A stretch of 64,000 bases of DNA from Paraphaeosphaeria minitans (GCA_015832175.1 WJXW01000009.1:2294001-2358000), one strand, 5' to 3'; shown: positions 49,197 through 60,911, numbered from the stretch's first letter. The notes: a model not told the origin generated them from the sequence alone. Numbers and translations are program-made.

Positions 49197-49608
49197 TGTT
49201 AAATCTAAGAGGGTAGCTAGTCCTAAAGGGTTAAAGTTAGTTCTTAGGCAGGAGTACTTACAAAAGGTAAAAGGTTTTATTAATACGTTAGTATCTTAAC
49301 TAAGTGTAACGAGTTAATAATTTAGTCTGCTAGAATCTAAATAATAAATTAATAAATAGATTAAACACGAGTATAAGAAGCTTATCCTCGCCTTCCTATA
49401 TACTAAGTTGATTAGTCTAACTAATTACACTAATCGAGGTGATTGGACTATACTTAGTAATTAGTAATGTGGCCTACTTAGTCTGCTTAGTGTGCCAAGG
49501 CTACTAATCACACTAATTAGGTTACGTGACACTAGCCGCGGCGCACGGGCTGCTTTAGAGAATAATTATATATATAGTCCTAGTAATTGCGCGCCTTAGA
49601 TTTTAATA
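49197..49608 (-). repeat. Element C 5' LTR (right, type 2)
   Basis: 412 bp, starts TGTTAAATC; ATTAT target duplication follows at 49609-49613. In element orientation it has the shared TATA box (AGTATATAGGAAGG) and GTGTTTAA. Confidence 0.93.
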
Positions 49609-49613
49609 ATTAT

Positions 49614-50655
49614 AGTCTACGCACATAATATTACTACTAAACGCGAAGATAGTAGCACTACGTAGGTTAGACTTCTTAATATATTTAGGCACTAGGTAGT
49701 ATAGTATCTTAAATAATTAAGGAAGTAGTTTAAAGGTTAAGCGCTTCGTCTACGCTAAGTGTATAGTAGTTATATATTATATAGGTAGAGAGCTCACGAA
49801 GATTAAAATAATATTAAAAGTATATAGCCCTACTACCCTATATTCTAGAAGGCTATAGCAAATAGAAGAAGTAAGAGCATTATAATAAATAATACGCATA
49901 CTACGTTTATAACGTATACTATTTACTTATAACACGCTATTATTACGTACATAATGTATACTCCTATAGACACTTTTTTTCTTTCCTATAGGATAAGGTT
50001 TTTATTAAGGCTATAGTATACTATAAAGGACTATAGCTAGAGGGGGAGGTTCTGTAATAGATAGATTATAATATTATTATGGTGTTATAGTATCTAGCGC
50101 TAAGGACTTATAAAGGGCCTATACGCTAAGTAAGCTAGCTGCGTAAAACCTGTACTATACTCTAACTCTATATAAGATAGGTATTATTCTATTAATACTA
50201 TTAAGTTATCCTTTTACTATCCTTTCTAGTGTAAAGTAAATACTATTACCTATAACCAGACCTTACATAAGCTCTCTTTACTTTTTATAAAGATAACCTT
50301 TTCTATCTCTTAATAATAGAGAATAGCCCTAGGTATTTTAGGAAAAAAATGCCTATTCTAGGCGTAGATAGGTTCTACTTTTTAGTAGTAAAACTAGCTT
50401 AGGCTAGGCTCTACTAGATTTCTCTTATTTAAAAGAGGCTATATAGTAAGTACTATTTTAGGTAACTCTTTTCTACGTAGTTTCTAGAATAATCTAATTC
50501 TACTACTACATTCCTATTAGGATCCGGCCGTGCGCGAGCAGCGGGGCATAAGCTTATTATACTTCTAGACTACTAGTCTGCTAGAGTTAGCTAACTAAGC
50601 AATTAGATAATAGGTTATAAGTTCTAAGGGTTCTAAGGACCGCACAGGCCTCACC
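49614..50655. other. AT-rich sequence, unassigned
   Basis: Old sequence that was contiguous with that before 29641 until C inserted. It is RIP-like and I recognise no domain. A short GC-rich island (about 50519-50550, GATCCGGCCGTGCGCGAGCA...) stands out. Confidence 0.5.
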
Positions 50656-50979
50656 TGTATAAGAACTCTAGCATATATAGGACTTACCCACATAGGACTC
50701 TAGAACATATAAGACTCTAGAACATATAGGACTCTATAACATATAGGATTCTAGGACGTGTGGGATTGCTTAGTATATAGGAATATAAGAATAAGCTTCT
50801 TATACTTATATTTAATCTATTTATTAATGTATTGTTTAGATTCTAGTAGACTAAATTATTAACTTATTATACTTAGTTAAAATACTAATGTATTAATCAG
50901 ACCTTCTACCTTCTATAAGTACTCCTGCCTAAAAACTAACTTTAACCCTTTAGGACTAGCTACCCTCTTAGATTTAACA
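50656..50979 (+). repeat. Element G 5' LTR (type 3)
   Basis: About 324 bp; the left edge (TGTATAAG) is inferred from the TG rule and is uncertain. The right part (from AAGAATAAGCTTCTTATAC) matches the R/U5 of A, C, D and I; the left part does not and contains a 17-bp tandem repeat. Confidence 0.7.
50691..50756. repeat. 17-bp tandem repeat in type-3 U3
   Basis: Four units close to CATATAGGACTCTAGAA start at 50691 (15 bp), 50706, 50723 and 50740. The same array recurs in the truncated LTR of H near 52895-52957. Position upstream of the TATA box suggests an enhancer-like role, by analogy only. Confidence 0.88.
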
Positions 50980-52894
50980 TTTTAAACACCTTTAATATAA
51001 GTACTTTATAAACTCTTACCTCTTCTATAGCTTTAGGTGCCGCTAAGATTACTTTTATAAAGGATAGTAGTAAAGCGTATAAACCTAATCTCTACTTTAG
51101 CGAATAATCTTAAACTAATGTTTAGATTCTTTAGTTAGGCCTCTACTTCTTTAACTTAGATAAATCCCTTAAAAATAAGAAAAAAGTTATCTTTATAGTA
51201 ATATATATATGTAAGAAGATGTAGAATTATAGATTTATCCCTACTTTAAAAAGTATCTAGGAATAGACTTTAATAATAATAATAATAATTAGGTAAATAC
51301 GCACGCTAATATAGTTAATATTATTAAAATTTATAATAACGTTAAGAAATAGCTTAAACATCTCTTTAGGATTACTAATAAAGACTCTATTAAAAAAGCA
51401 AAGATTTAGACTATAACTTAGAAGTAATTAGTAGCTAAGTATATAGCTAAGTTTTATAGATACGCTATGTAACTTAACTAGGATAATGAATCTCTTTAGG
51501 ACATGTATAAATAAGGGCTTAAATAGAAACTATATAAGGAACTCTTACATAGTAGTGCGCAAAATACTAACTTTAAAAAGCTATATAAAGAAAATATTAG
51601 AATTAATAAAAAATAGTTTTCACTGTAATAGGAGCTCTATTAAAACTCTAGGGCGATAAGGTTTAGACAACTAGTAAAAGTAGTTTATAAGAACCTTATT
51701 AGAATTGTCTATAAACAATAGCTAAGAAACTACTAGAGACATAAATTAATAGAAGATGTCTAGTTTAACTATACAGGCAAAGGGAAAAAAGGAAGAATAG
51801 GCCCTAAGTAACCTAATAAACGCGTCTCTAATAGAAGTTAATAACTAACAACTAAGATCTATAAATACTTTATATATAGCAAACTAGGCCACATAGCTAA
51901 GAACTATAGATTAAAGAATAAAGTTTATTAAACTAAGTTAAATATACTAACTATTAAGGACTAAGAACTTAATAAGAAATAGGAAGTTATTATAACACTA
52001 TTTAGTCACTAACGCGTTACACTAGAATAAAGTAAGTAATTAAATTTACCTAACTTATAATTATATAAAAATTTAGAAGACAACTCTAATATATACTATA
52101 ACATAGAAGACGTAAAAAAGATACTAGGATCTCCTACTCTTCACCTATAAAGTAGGTAGGAAGAAGACAACCCTATATTACCTAAATACAAACTAAATGT
52201 TTAGGACTATATAGAACCCTACTAGGCACTAAAAGGGATACAACCCTACAAAAATAAGGAATTAGACTACATGCTAAAGTACTACCTAGACTACTAAAAT
52301 CCTACACACTAATTCTATATATAGACGTATTGTGAAGAACTAATATACGTATAATATAAGGTAGAGAAAAAGGAGAATAAGAAATAACGTAAAAGGAAAC
52401 TGCGCTGTAGATAAATGTAGATAGACTACCCTATTATAGCTTATAATAAACACCTCTAGGATAAATAATAAGTGAAATACTTCCCTTACCTTACGCTAAA
52501 GGGCAACGAATACTATAATATACTTATTAATAGAGACTATATATAACTGTACTAGTACACGTGTCTAAACTAAGACTGCAAATACTACTATATAGCTAAA
52601 TATTTAAACAGCTTTGTAAACTGCCCTATATAAGAAGTAACAATAGAACTACTAATTTAACTAATACACAGGAATAGTAAAGTCTATAGGAGGAAAAATA
52701 GTAGAACATTCTTACAGAAAGAAAAAGACAATCTATATAAGCTATATACTTAAGAATAATAACAGAAGTAGATACTTAGAAACACATACTACGCACCTAA
52801 ACTTAATTATAACTTATATAAATAAATGTCTTTTTTAGGGCTAAACTTAGACGAGAAAACGCCTTTATTAAATTAAATACTATAGTAAGTATAG

Positions 52895-53177
52895 GGCTCT
52901 AGAATATATAGGACTCTAGGACATATAGGACTCTAGGATATATAGGATTCTAGGACGTGTAGGATTACGTAGTATATAAAAACGCAAGAATAAGCTTCTT
53001 ATACTTATATTTAATCTATTTATTAATCTATTATTTAGATTCTAGTAGACTATATTATTAACTTATTATACTTTATAAGATACTATTATATTAATAAGAC
53101 CTTCTACCTTCTATAAGTACTCCTACCTAAGAACTAACCTTAACCCTCTAGGACTAGCTACCCTCTTAGATTTAACA
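52895..53177 (+). repeat. Element H 5' LTR, truncated (type 3)
   Basis: 283 bp, from GGCTCTAG within the 17-bp array to ATTTAACA. Aligns with 50696-50979 of G. Confidence 0.82.
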
Positions 53178-54329
53178 TCTTAAACACCCTTAATATAAGT
53201 ACTTTAGAAACTTCTACCTCTTCTATAGCTTTAGGTGCTGCTAAAATTACTCTTATAAAAGATAGTGGTAAGGCGCACAAACCTAATCTCTACTTTAGTA
53301 AATAATTTTAAACTAACGTCTAGATTATCTAGTTAGACCTCTACTTCTTTCACTTAGACAAATCTCTTAAAGATAAAAAAAAAGTTATCTTTATAGTAAT
53401 ATATATGCAAGAAGATGCAGGATTATAGATCTATCCCTATCTTAAAAAGTACCTGGGAATAGACTATAATAATAATAACAATAATTACGTAAATAAGCAC
53501 GCTAATACAGTTAATATTATTAAGAGTTATAATAACTTTAAAAAGTGCCTTAAATAACTCTTTAGGATCGCTAATAAGGACTCTATTATAAAAGTAAAGA
53601 TTTAGACTATAACTTAGAAATAATTAGTAGCTAAGTACATAGCTAAGTTTTATAGATACGCTATATAGCTTAACTAAGATAATAAATCTCTTTAGAACAT
53701 GTATAAATAAGGAATTAAATAGAAACTATATAAGAAACTCTTACGTAGTAGTGCGCGAATTACTAACCTTAAGGAACTATATAAAGAAACTATTAGGATT
53801 AATAAAAAATAGTTTTTACAGTAATAAGAGCTCTACTAAAACCCTAGGGCAATAAGCTTTAAATAACTAGTGAAAGTAGTTTATAAGAACCCTATTAGAA
53901 TTGTCTAAAAGCAACAACTAAGGAACTACTAGAGATATAAACTAATAGAAGATGTCTAGTTTAACTACATAGGCAAAGGAAAAAAAGGAAGAATAGGCCC
54001 TAAGTAGCCTAATAAATACGTCTCTAATAGAAGTTAACAACTAATAACTAAGACCTATAAATACTTTACATATGGCAAACTAGACCACATAGCCAGAAAC
54101 TATAGATTAAAGAACAAAGTCTATTAAACTAAGTTAAATATACTAACTATTAAGAACTAAGAACCTAATAAGGAATAGGAAGTTATTATAACACTATTTA
54201 GTTACTAACACATTACACTAGAATAAAGTAAGTAATTAGATTTACCTAACTTATAATTATGTAAAGATCTAAAAGACGACTCTAATATATACTATAATAT
54301 AAAAGACGTAAAAGAGATACTAAGATCTC
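53178..54329 (+). pseudogene. Element H gag (degraded)
   Basis: Plus-strand gag colinear with G and I: KKYLGIDYNNNNNNY near 53.45 kb, RYKLIEDVxFNYIGKGKK near 53.93 kb and a knuckle remnant (YKYFTYGKLDHIARNYRL) near 54.05 kb. In-frame TAG/TAA. Ends at the ATCTC target site of I and resumes at 60917. Confidence 0.82.
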
Positions 54330-54433
54330 TATTACGTACTAGATAATAATGTGGGACTTAGGCGCTTATAAAGGTGTAATGGAACAGCGATAGGATTATA
54401 AACGTAACAAAGAGACGCCAAGTAACTTAGATT

Positions 54434-54527
54434 AGGTCACGTAATGTGCTTAGTCGCTTAGTGGCACTAAGTAGCAGAGTAGGTTACGTAATGTGCTTAG
54501 TTACTTAGTAACACTAAGTATTAGAGC
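54434..54527. repeat. 47-bp tandem duplication in type-1 U3
   Basis: Two 47-bp units (54434-54480, 54481-54527), each starting AGGTYACGTAATGTGCTTAG and containing a CTTAGT...ACTAAG inverted repeat. Also present in the LTRs of A, D and the 3' LTR of I. Just upstream of the TATA-like box. Confidence 0.88.
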
Positions 54528-54531
54528 AGCC

Positions 54532-54577
54532 CTATTATATAGGAACGCAAGAATAAGCTTCTTATACTTGTGTTTAA
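54532..54577 (+). promoter_or_regulatory. Core promoter and putative transcript start of type-1 LTR
   Basis: A TATA-like TATTATATAGG lies about 30-35 bp upstream of GTGTTTAA (54570-54577). The block from the TATA box through R/U5 is shared by all three LTR types, while upstream sequence is not. A transcript start near 54567-54570 is inferred. Confidence 0.5.
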
Positions 54578-54740
54578 TCTGTTTATTAATCTATTGTTTA
54601 GATTCTCGCAGACTAAATTGTTAACTTATTACACTTTGTAAGATACTATCGTATTAATAAGACCTTCCACCTTTTATAAGTACTCCTACCTAAGAACTAA
54701 CCTTAACCCTTTAGGACTAGCTACCCTTTTAGATTTAATA

Positions 54741-54752
54741 TCTTAAACACCC
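54741..54752 (+). other. Putative primer-binding site of element I
   Basis: The 5' LTR is followed directly by TCTTAAACACCC. TTAAACAC (54743-54750) is the reverse complement of GTGTTTAA in the LTR, near the predicted transcript start. No match to a tRNA 3' end is apparent. C has TTTTAAACACCC and A has TCTTAAACACCC at the same place. Confidence 0.4.
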
Positions 54753-57700
54753 TTAATATAAGTACTTTACAAACTCCTACCTTTTCTATAGCTTTAGGTG
54801 CCGCTAAAATTACTCCTATAAAAGATAGTAGTAAGGCGTATAAACTTAATCTCTACTTTAGCAAACAATCTTAAACTAATATCTAGATTCTCTAGTTAGA
54901 CCTCTACTTCTTTAACTTAAACAAACTCCTTAAAGATAAAAAGAAGGTTATCTTCGCAGCAATATACATGTAAAGAGATATAGGATTATAGATTTATCCC
55001 TACCTTAAAAAGTACCTAGGAATAGACCATAATAATAATAACAATAATTACGTAAACAAGCACGCTAATGCAGTTAATATTATTAAGAATTATAATAACT
55101 TTAAGAAATGCCTTAAATAACTCTTTAGGATTACTAACAAGGACTCTATTACAAAGGTAAAAATTTAGACTATAACTTAGAAATAATTAGTAGGTAAGTA
55201 TATAGCTAAGTTTTGTAGATACGCTGTGTAACTTAACTAGGAAAATAAATCTCTTCAGGATATATACAAATAAGAACTTAAATAGAAACTATGTAAGGAA
55301 CTCCTGCGTAGTAGTGCATAAATTACTAACTTTAAAGAACTATATAAAGAAACTATTAGGATTAATAGAGAGTAGTTTTTACTGTAATAGGAGCTCTACT
55401 AAAACCTTAAGGCAATAAGCTTTAAACAACTAGCAAAAGTGGTTTATAAGAACCCTATTAGAATTATCTAAAAGCAACCCCTAAGGAGCTACTAGAGATA
55501 CAAACTAATAGAAGATGTCTAGTTTAACTACATAGGCAAAGGAAAAGGAGGAAGGATAGGCCTTAAGTAGCCTAATAAACGCGTCTCTAATAAAAGTTAA
55601 TAACTAATAACTAAGACCTGTAAATGCTTTATATATAGCAAACTAGACCATATAGCCAGGAACTATAGATTAAAGAATAAAGTCTATTAAACTAAGTTAA
55701 ATATACTAACTATTAAGGACTAAGAACTTAATAAGGAATAGGAAGTTATTATAACACTATTTAGTTACTAACGTATTACACTAGAGTAAAGTAAGTAATT
55801 AGATTTACCTAACTTACAATTATACGAAGATCTAGAAGACGACTCTAATATATACTATAACGTAGAAGATGTAGAAGAGATACTAAAATCTCCTACTCCT
55901 TACCTATAAAGTAGGCAGGAAGAAGACAACCCTATATTACCTAAATATAAACTAAATATTTAGGACTATATAGAACCCTACTAGGCACTAAAAGGGATGT
56001 AACCCTATAAAAATAAGGAATTAGACTACGTACTAAAGTACTACTTAGACTACTAAAATCCTATACACTAATTCTATATGTAGACGTATTACGAAGAACT
56101 AACATACGCATAACATAAGATAGAGAAAAAAGAGAATAAGAAATAATCTAGAAGGAAACTACACTATAGATAGATATAGATAGACTACTCTATTACAGCT
56201 TATAACAAACACCTCTAGGATAAATAATAAGTAAAATACTTTCCTTACCTTACGCTAAAGGGCAACGAATGCTGCAATATACTTATTAATAGAGACTATA
56301 TATAACTATACTAGTACACGTGTCTAAACTAAAACTATAAATACTACTATATAGCTAAACATTTAGACAGTTTTGCAAACTACCCTACGTAAGAAGTAAT
56401 AACAGAACTACTAGTTTAACTAGTATATAGGAATAGTAAAAACTGTAGAAGGAAAAATAGAAGAACATCCTTATAGGAAGAAGAAAAAAATAATCTATAT
56501 AAGCTACGTACTTAAGAATAATAATAGAAGCGGATGCTTAGTAATATATACTAGGCACTAGAACTTAACTATAACCTATACAAATAGATGTCTTTTTTAG
56601 GCCTAAACTTAAATAAGAAAACGCCTTTATTAAATTAAATACTATAGTAAGTATAGTATTAGTTAAGCTACTAGTACAGCTTAAAGGAATATAGGCTTAA
56701 GCTCTTATAGACTTAGGAGTAGAAAGGAACTTTATATCTTATTAGATAGTAAGATAAGCAGGACTTATAATATTAGAGAAAGAAGTACCCTATATTATCT
56801 ATATTGTAAATAGATCCCTAATACCTAAAACACCTTAAATATACTAAGAGGTTACTACCACAATAACAGTCTAAGGATATAGAGAGAAACTTACTTTAGA
56901 TATCTTACTAGGATCTAAGTATAAGTTAGTCTTAGGATTACTTTAGTTAATAATACACAACCTACAGATTAACTAGGGTACAAAGAAAATATTATTTAAA
57001 CGCTATAATTGTGCATTATAAGCAAAGCCTATATATTAACTAAAAATAATAGTAGATAAGGGAGTTATTAATAATATAATACCGCGACAGACAGTTAAAA
57101 AACAGAAATACACCTTAGTAGACACTAGCAGGAACTACTAGGTTAAGAAGCGTAAGAAGGAGGACAATAGTACACCCTTTACCTTACTAAGAGAGTATAG
57201 GAAATAGATACACATATTTACAGAAAAGGAAGGAAAAGTAAACTTACCTAAACATTGACCCTAGGATCTTATAATAGACCTAAAAGAAGGGAAGACGCTA
57301 CCCTTTAGACTACTATATAGTAAGATAGGAGAAGAACTTTTTAAAGAACAAGATTTTATTAAGATAAACCTTAAGAAAGGATATATATAACTATTAAAGT
57401 TACTAGTAGTAAGCCCTTTTATGTTTATTAAGAAAAAGGATAGATTAGATAGACTATGCGTTAACTACTAACAACTTAATAATATAACAATAAAGAACTA
57501 ATATCTACTACTAAATATTATAGAGTTACAAGGTTAACTATCTTAAGCTAAGATATTTATAATAATAGATCTAAGAGACAGTTACTACTTTATACAAATT
57601 AAAAAAAGTAAAGAATAGAAAACAGCGTTTTAATCACGCTATAGACTATTTAAGTATAAGATTATGCTATTTAGACTTATAAATGCACTAGCAGCTTTTA

Positions 57701-59944
57701 TAGCACTTATTAACAACATACTCTATAAATATCTAGACATATTTATTATTGCGTATATAGACAATATCCTCGTCTTTTCTAAAAACAAATTAGACTACAC
57801 TAAGTATATATAGACAGTACTAAAAGCACTAGACAAAGTATGTTTGCATTAAACTTAAGAAATGTAAGTTTAACGTTAAATAACTTAAATTCCTAGGACA
57901 CATTATTACTATAGAAGGAATTAAGATAGCACTAAGTAAAGTTAAATATATTAAGAACTGGCTAATACTAAAGATAGCTAAGAATATCTAAGAATTCTTA
58001 GGATTCTGTGGATTTAATTAACAATTTATCTAAGATTACGTAAAGGTTATAATACCTTTAATAAATCTTATAAAGAAGGACGTACCCTTTAAATAGATAA
58101 ATAAGTATAGAATATTATTCTAACTCCTTAAGACAGTATATATTATAAAACCTATTCTTATTTATTTTAGAAGCGATAAACCACTGCGCTTTAAAATAGA
58201 CACTAGCGATCTTACGCTAGGCGCCTACGCTAAATAAAAACGTAATAGTAAATAGCACCTAATTGCCTATTACTTATGCAAATTTAATGACGCTAAAACA
58301 CGATATAATATATATAATAAAGAACTCTACGCTATTGTTAAAGCCTTAAAGCACTAGAGAATTTACACGCTTAGTTGCTTAACGCTAGAAATCTATATAG
58401 ATTATAAGAACCTTCTAAGGTTCACAACGATAAAAGAACTTACGCTATAATAACAAAGATAGTTGCAGACTACTAGGCAGTATAAGTTTAAAATTATCTA
58501 TATAGCTAGAAAAGAAAATGGCAGAGCAGACGCTCTTAGCTAATAAAGTAATTTAGTAGGAGAAAAGGTAAAAACCTTCTCCGCAATCCTTTACAAAGCT
58601 AAAGATAGATCTCTAGAACTAATAGTAGAACTAAATTAACTTTTAGTAGTTAACTAAGAAGTTCTAGAACATCTATAGACTAAGATTATCTAATAATACC
58701 ACAATAACCCTATATACACACACCCAGGTATTACAAAGATAATAAAACTTATCTAAAGGAATTACACCTTTAAAGGAATTAAGGAAGCTATAACAACTTA
58801 TATCTATAAATATACAGAATGCTAGAAAAATAAACACAGTATATATTTTAAATATAGAGAGATGTAAGCAATTAGAATACTAACAGCACTATAAGAAGAC
58901 ATCGCTATAGATTTTGTTATAGGAATTCTAAACTCTAAGGATCTAATAACAGGAATTAAATACAATAGTATACTAGTAATAGTCTACTAACTAACTAAGT
59001 ATATTAAGCTTATTCTATGCCTTAAAAGAATAATAGTAAAGGAACTCGCTTTTCTTATCCTAGACAGACTAATTAGACATTACGGAATCCCAAAAATAAT
59101 TATTAGCAACAGAGACAAGCTCTTTATGTTAAATTATTAAATAACGCTTATAGCACTACTTAGAACAAAACAAAAGCTATTAACAGCTTACTATCTATAA
59201 ATAGACAGACAGACAGAACGTATAAACTAAACTATAGAAACGTACCTACGCATCTACTGTAATAGTTAGAAGAATAACTAGATTTTATTACTACTTATAG
59301 CACAGTTAGCCTATAATAACAAAGTATTAGTAGTATTAGGACATACACTATTCTATGTAAACTATAGAAAACACCTACATCTCTTTAACTAACAATTTCC
59401 TACGACAATTAAAGCAAAGAAAGCTATAAATATAGTAAAAAATATAGAGAAAATACACTAGTAACTCTAAGAGAACCTTAAAAAAGCTTAATAGTAATTA
59501 ATTTCTTACTAAAATTAAAAGCGAAAAATAGCACCTTAGCTAAAGAAAGGGGATAAAGCATATCTACTTACAAAGAACCTTTAAACTTAGAAGAAAAAAC
59601 ATAAGAAACTAAATTATATTAAAGTTAGACTATTTTACATTTCTAAGCAAATATCACTAGTGAACTATAAGTTAGAACTACCGCCAGATGCAAAGATACA
59701 CCTAGTATTCTATATATCACTACTAGAACTAGTAGACCCTAATACACTAGTTAAAACCACCTTCTACCACTAAACTAAGGAAGAAAATAAATTTAAGGTT
59801 AAAAGAATTCTAGAATATAATTAGCATAATAACACGTATCTTATTAAGTAGAAAGGTTACCCACACAGCAAAAACACTTAGGAACTAGAGAACTACCTAG
59901 GAAACTATTAATAAAAAATTAAAGAATTCTATTAATAGACTTAC
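54753..59944 (+). pseudogene. Element I gag-pol remnant
   Basis: Gag (54.9-55.7 kb), protease (56.65-56.95 kb), RT (57.25-57.9 kb; AYIDNILVFS at 57751-57780, second catalytic Asp now Asn), RNase H (58.1-58.5 kb), integrase (58.65-59.7 kb) and chromodomain (59784-59935; KGYPHSKNT with TAG for Trp codons). All C/T and G/A decay with TAG/TAA stops. Confidence 0.9.
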
Positions 59945-60463
59945 TTAAGACAGTAATACTAAAGAATTATCCTAGAACTTAGGAGGCAGGTTATCTATCG
60001 CCAACTATATAGACGTGCTAAGTTCAGCTAGACTAGTAGACTAAGTAAAATAAGCTAAATTATCCTCTAACTCTAGCTCTGCCAGAGCAGCACTCTCTAC
60101 TACAATAATCTTACTAGTACGCTTCTTATTCTACGCTAACTATTTTACTAACTAATCCTCTTTCGCGCACGCTACGCGTAGAGTCTTAAATACTGCATTT
60201 TATTCCTTCTACGCCTTTAATATTTACGCCTCTAACTTCTTCTTCTTAGTAATTAACTGTAAGAACTTATTCCTAGTAATAACTATATTATACTTTAAGT
60301 CTTGTTTCTAACACTCACTACACTTCCCTAAGCTAATATAGACTTTATAAACATAGGAGTGCAACTTACAAAAGGAGCACTTTAATATTATAACTACTCT
60401 ATAGTTTTTAATAGTAAAAATAAGGTTATAACAACGCTTTATAAAGTTACAGTTAGCAGGTAT
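59945..60463 (-). pseudogene. Element I antisense ORF, Cys6 motif protein (degraded)
   Basis: 519-bp former ORF on minus, tail-to-tail with pol just after the chromodomain. Start codon is ATA (from ATG). The motif starts KCSFCK, so the second cysteine, tyrosine in A and D, is intact here (TGT), which supports the ancestral C-X2-C. The third and sixth motif positions are Tyr, the fourth and fifth Cys. The charged helical part follows. Stops are TAG/TAA only. Confidence 0.78.
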
Positions 60464-60500
60464 AATTCTTTAGGACAAAGAATAGAAAAGGAGGGGATAA

Positions 60501-60911
60501 TATTACATACTAGATAATAATATAGGACTTAGGCGCTTATAAAGGTGTAATAGAATAGCAATAGGGTTATAAACGTAACAAAGAGACGCTAAGTAACTTA
60601 GGTTAGGTTACATAATATACTTAGTTACTTAGTGGCACTAAGCAGCAGAGCAGGTTACGTAATATACTTAGTTACTTAGTAACACTAAGCATTAGAGTAG
60701 CCCTATTATATAGAAACGCGAGAATAAGCTTCTTATACTTATGTTTAATCTGTTTATTAATCTATTATTTAGATTCTAGCAGACTAAATTATTAACTTAT
60801 TACACTTCGCAAGATACTATTATATTAACAAAACCTTCTACCTTCTATAAGTACTCCTGCCTAAGAACTAACCTTAACCCTTTAGGACTAGCTACCCTCT
60901 TGGATTTAACA
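60501..60911 (+). repeat. Element I 3' LTR (type 1)
   Basis: 411 bp, starts TATTACATAC and ends GGATTTAACA; ATCTC target duplication follows. Confidence 0.94.

Larger units (their letters stand above)
29642..49608 (-). mobile_element. Element C: chromovirus with type-2 LTRs, split by F
   Basis: LTR retrotransposon with 412-bp LTRs (29642-30053 and 49197-49608) and a perfect ATTAT target duplication (29637-29641 and 49609-49613). Removing the 13-kb insertion F leaves about 6.7 kb, the size of A, D and I. Coding runs leftward, with gag near 48-49 kb, RT near 46.2 kb and the chromodomain near 30.7-30.9 kb. The internal region aligns with A, D and I; the LTR shares R/U5 with them but has a different U3. 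RIP-degraded and inactive. Confidence 0.93.
50656..52894 (+). mobile_element. Element G: truncated chromovirus (5' LTR and gag)
   Basis: A type-3 LTR (about 50656-50979, ends ATTTAACA) followed by plus-strand gag colinear with I: a gag body with FKKYLGIDFNNNNN near 51.25 kb and a knuckle remnant (YKYFIYSKLGHIAKNYRL, near 51.87 kb). It breaks off at about 52894 near the gag-protease boundary, where it joins the truncated LTR of H directly. No 3' LTR. Confidence 0.8.
54330..54740 (+). repeat. Element I 5' LTR (type 1)
   Basis: 411 bp, starts TATTACGTAC (TG to TA), ends ATTTAATA. In order: U3 with a 47-bp tandem duplication, a TATA-like box (TATTATATAGG, 54532-54542), GTGTTTAA at 54570-54577 and U5. 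Confidence 0.94.
54330..60911 (+). mobile_element. Element I: complete Ty3/gypsy chromovirus inside H
   Basis: Full-length element of 6582 bp with 411-bp LTRs (54330-54740 and 60501-60911) and perfect ATCTC target duplication (54325-54329, 60912-60916). Plus-strand order: gag, CCHC knuckle remnant near 55.62-55.68 kb, protease (IxAxALIDLGVERNF near 56.69 kb, DSGAE-like in relatives), RT, RNase H, integrase, chromodomain (59784-59935). Many in-frame TAG/TAA. This is the best reference copy for the family in plus orientation. Confidence 0.95.
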
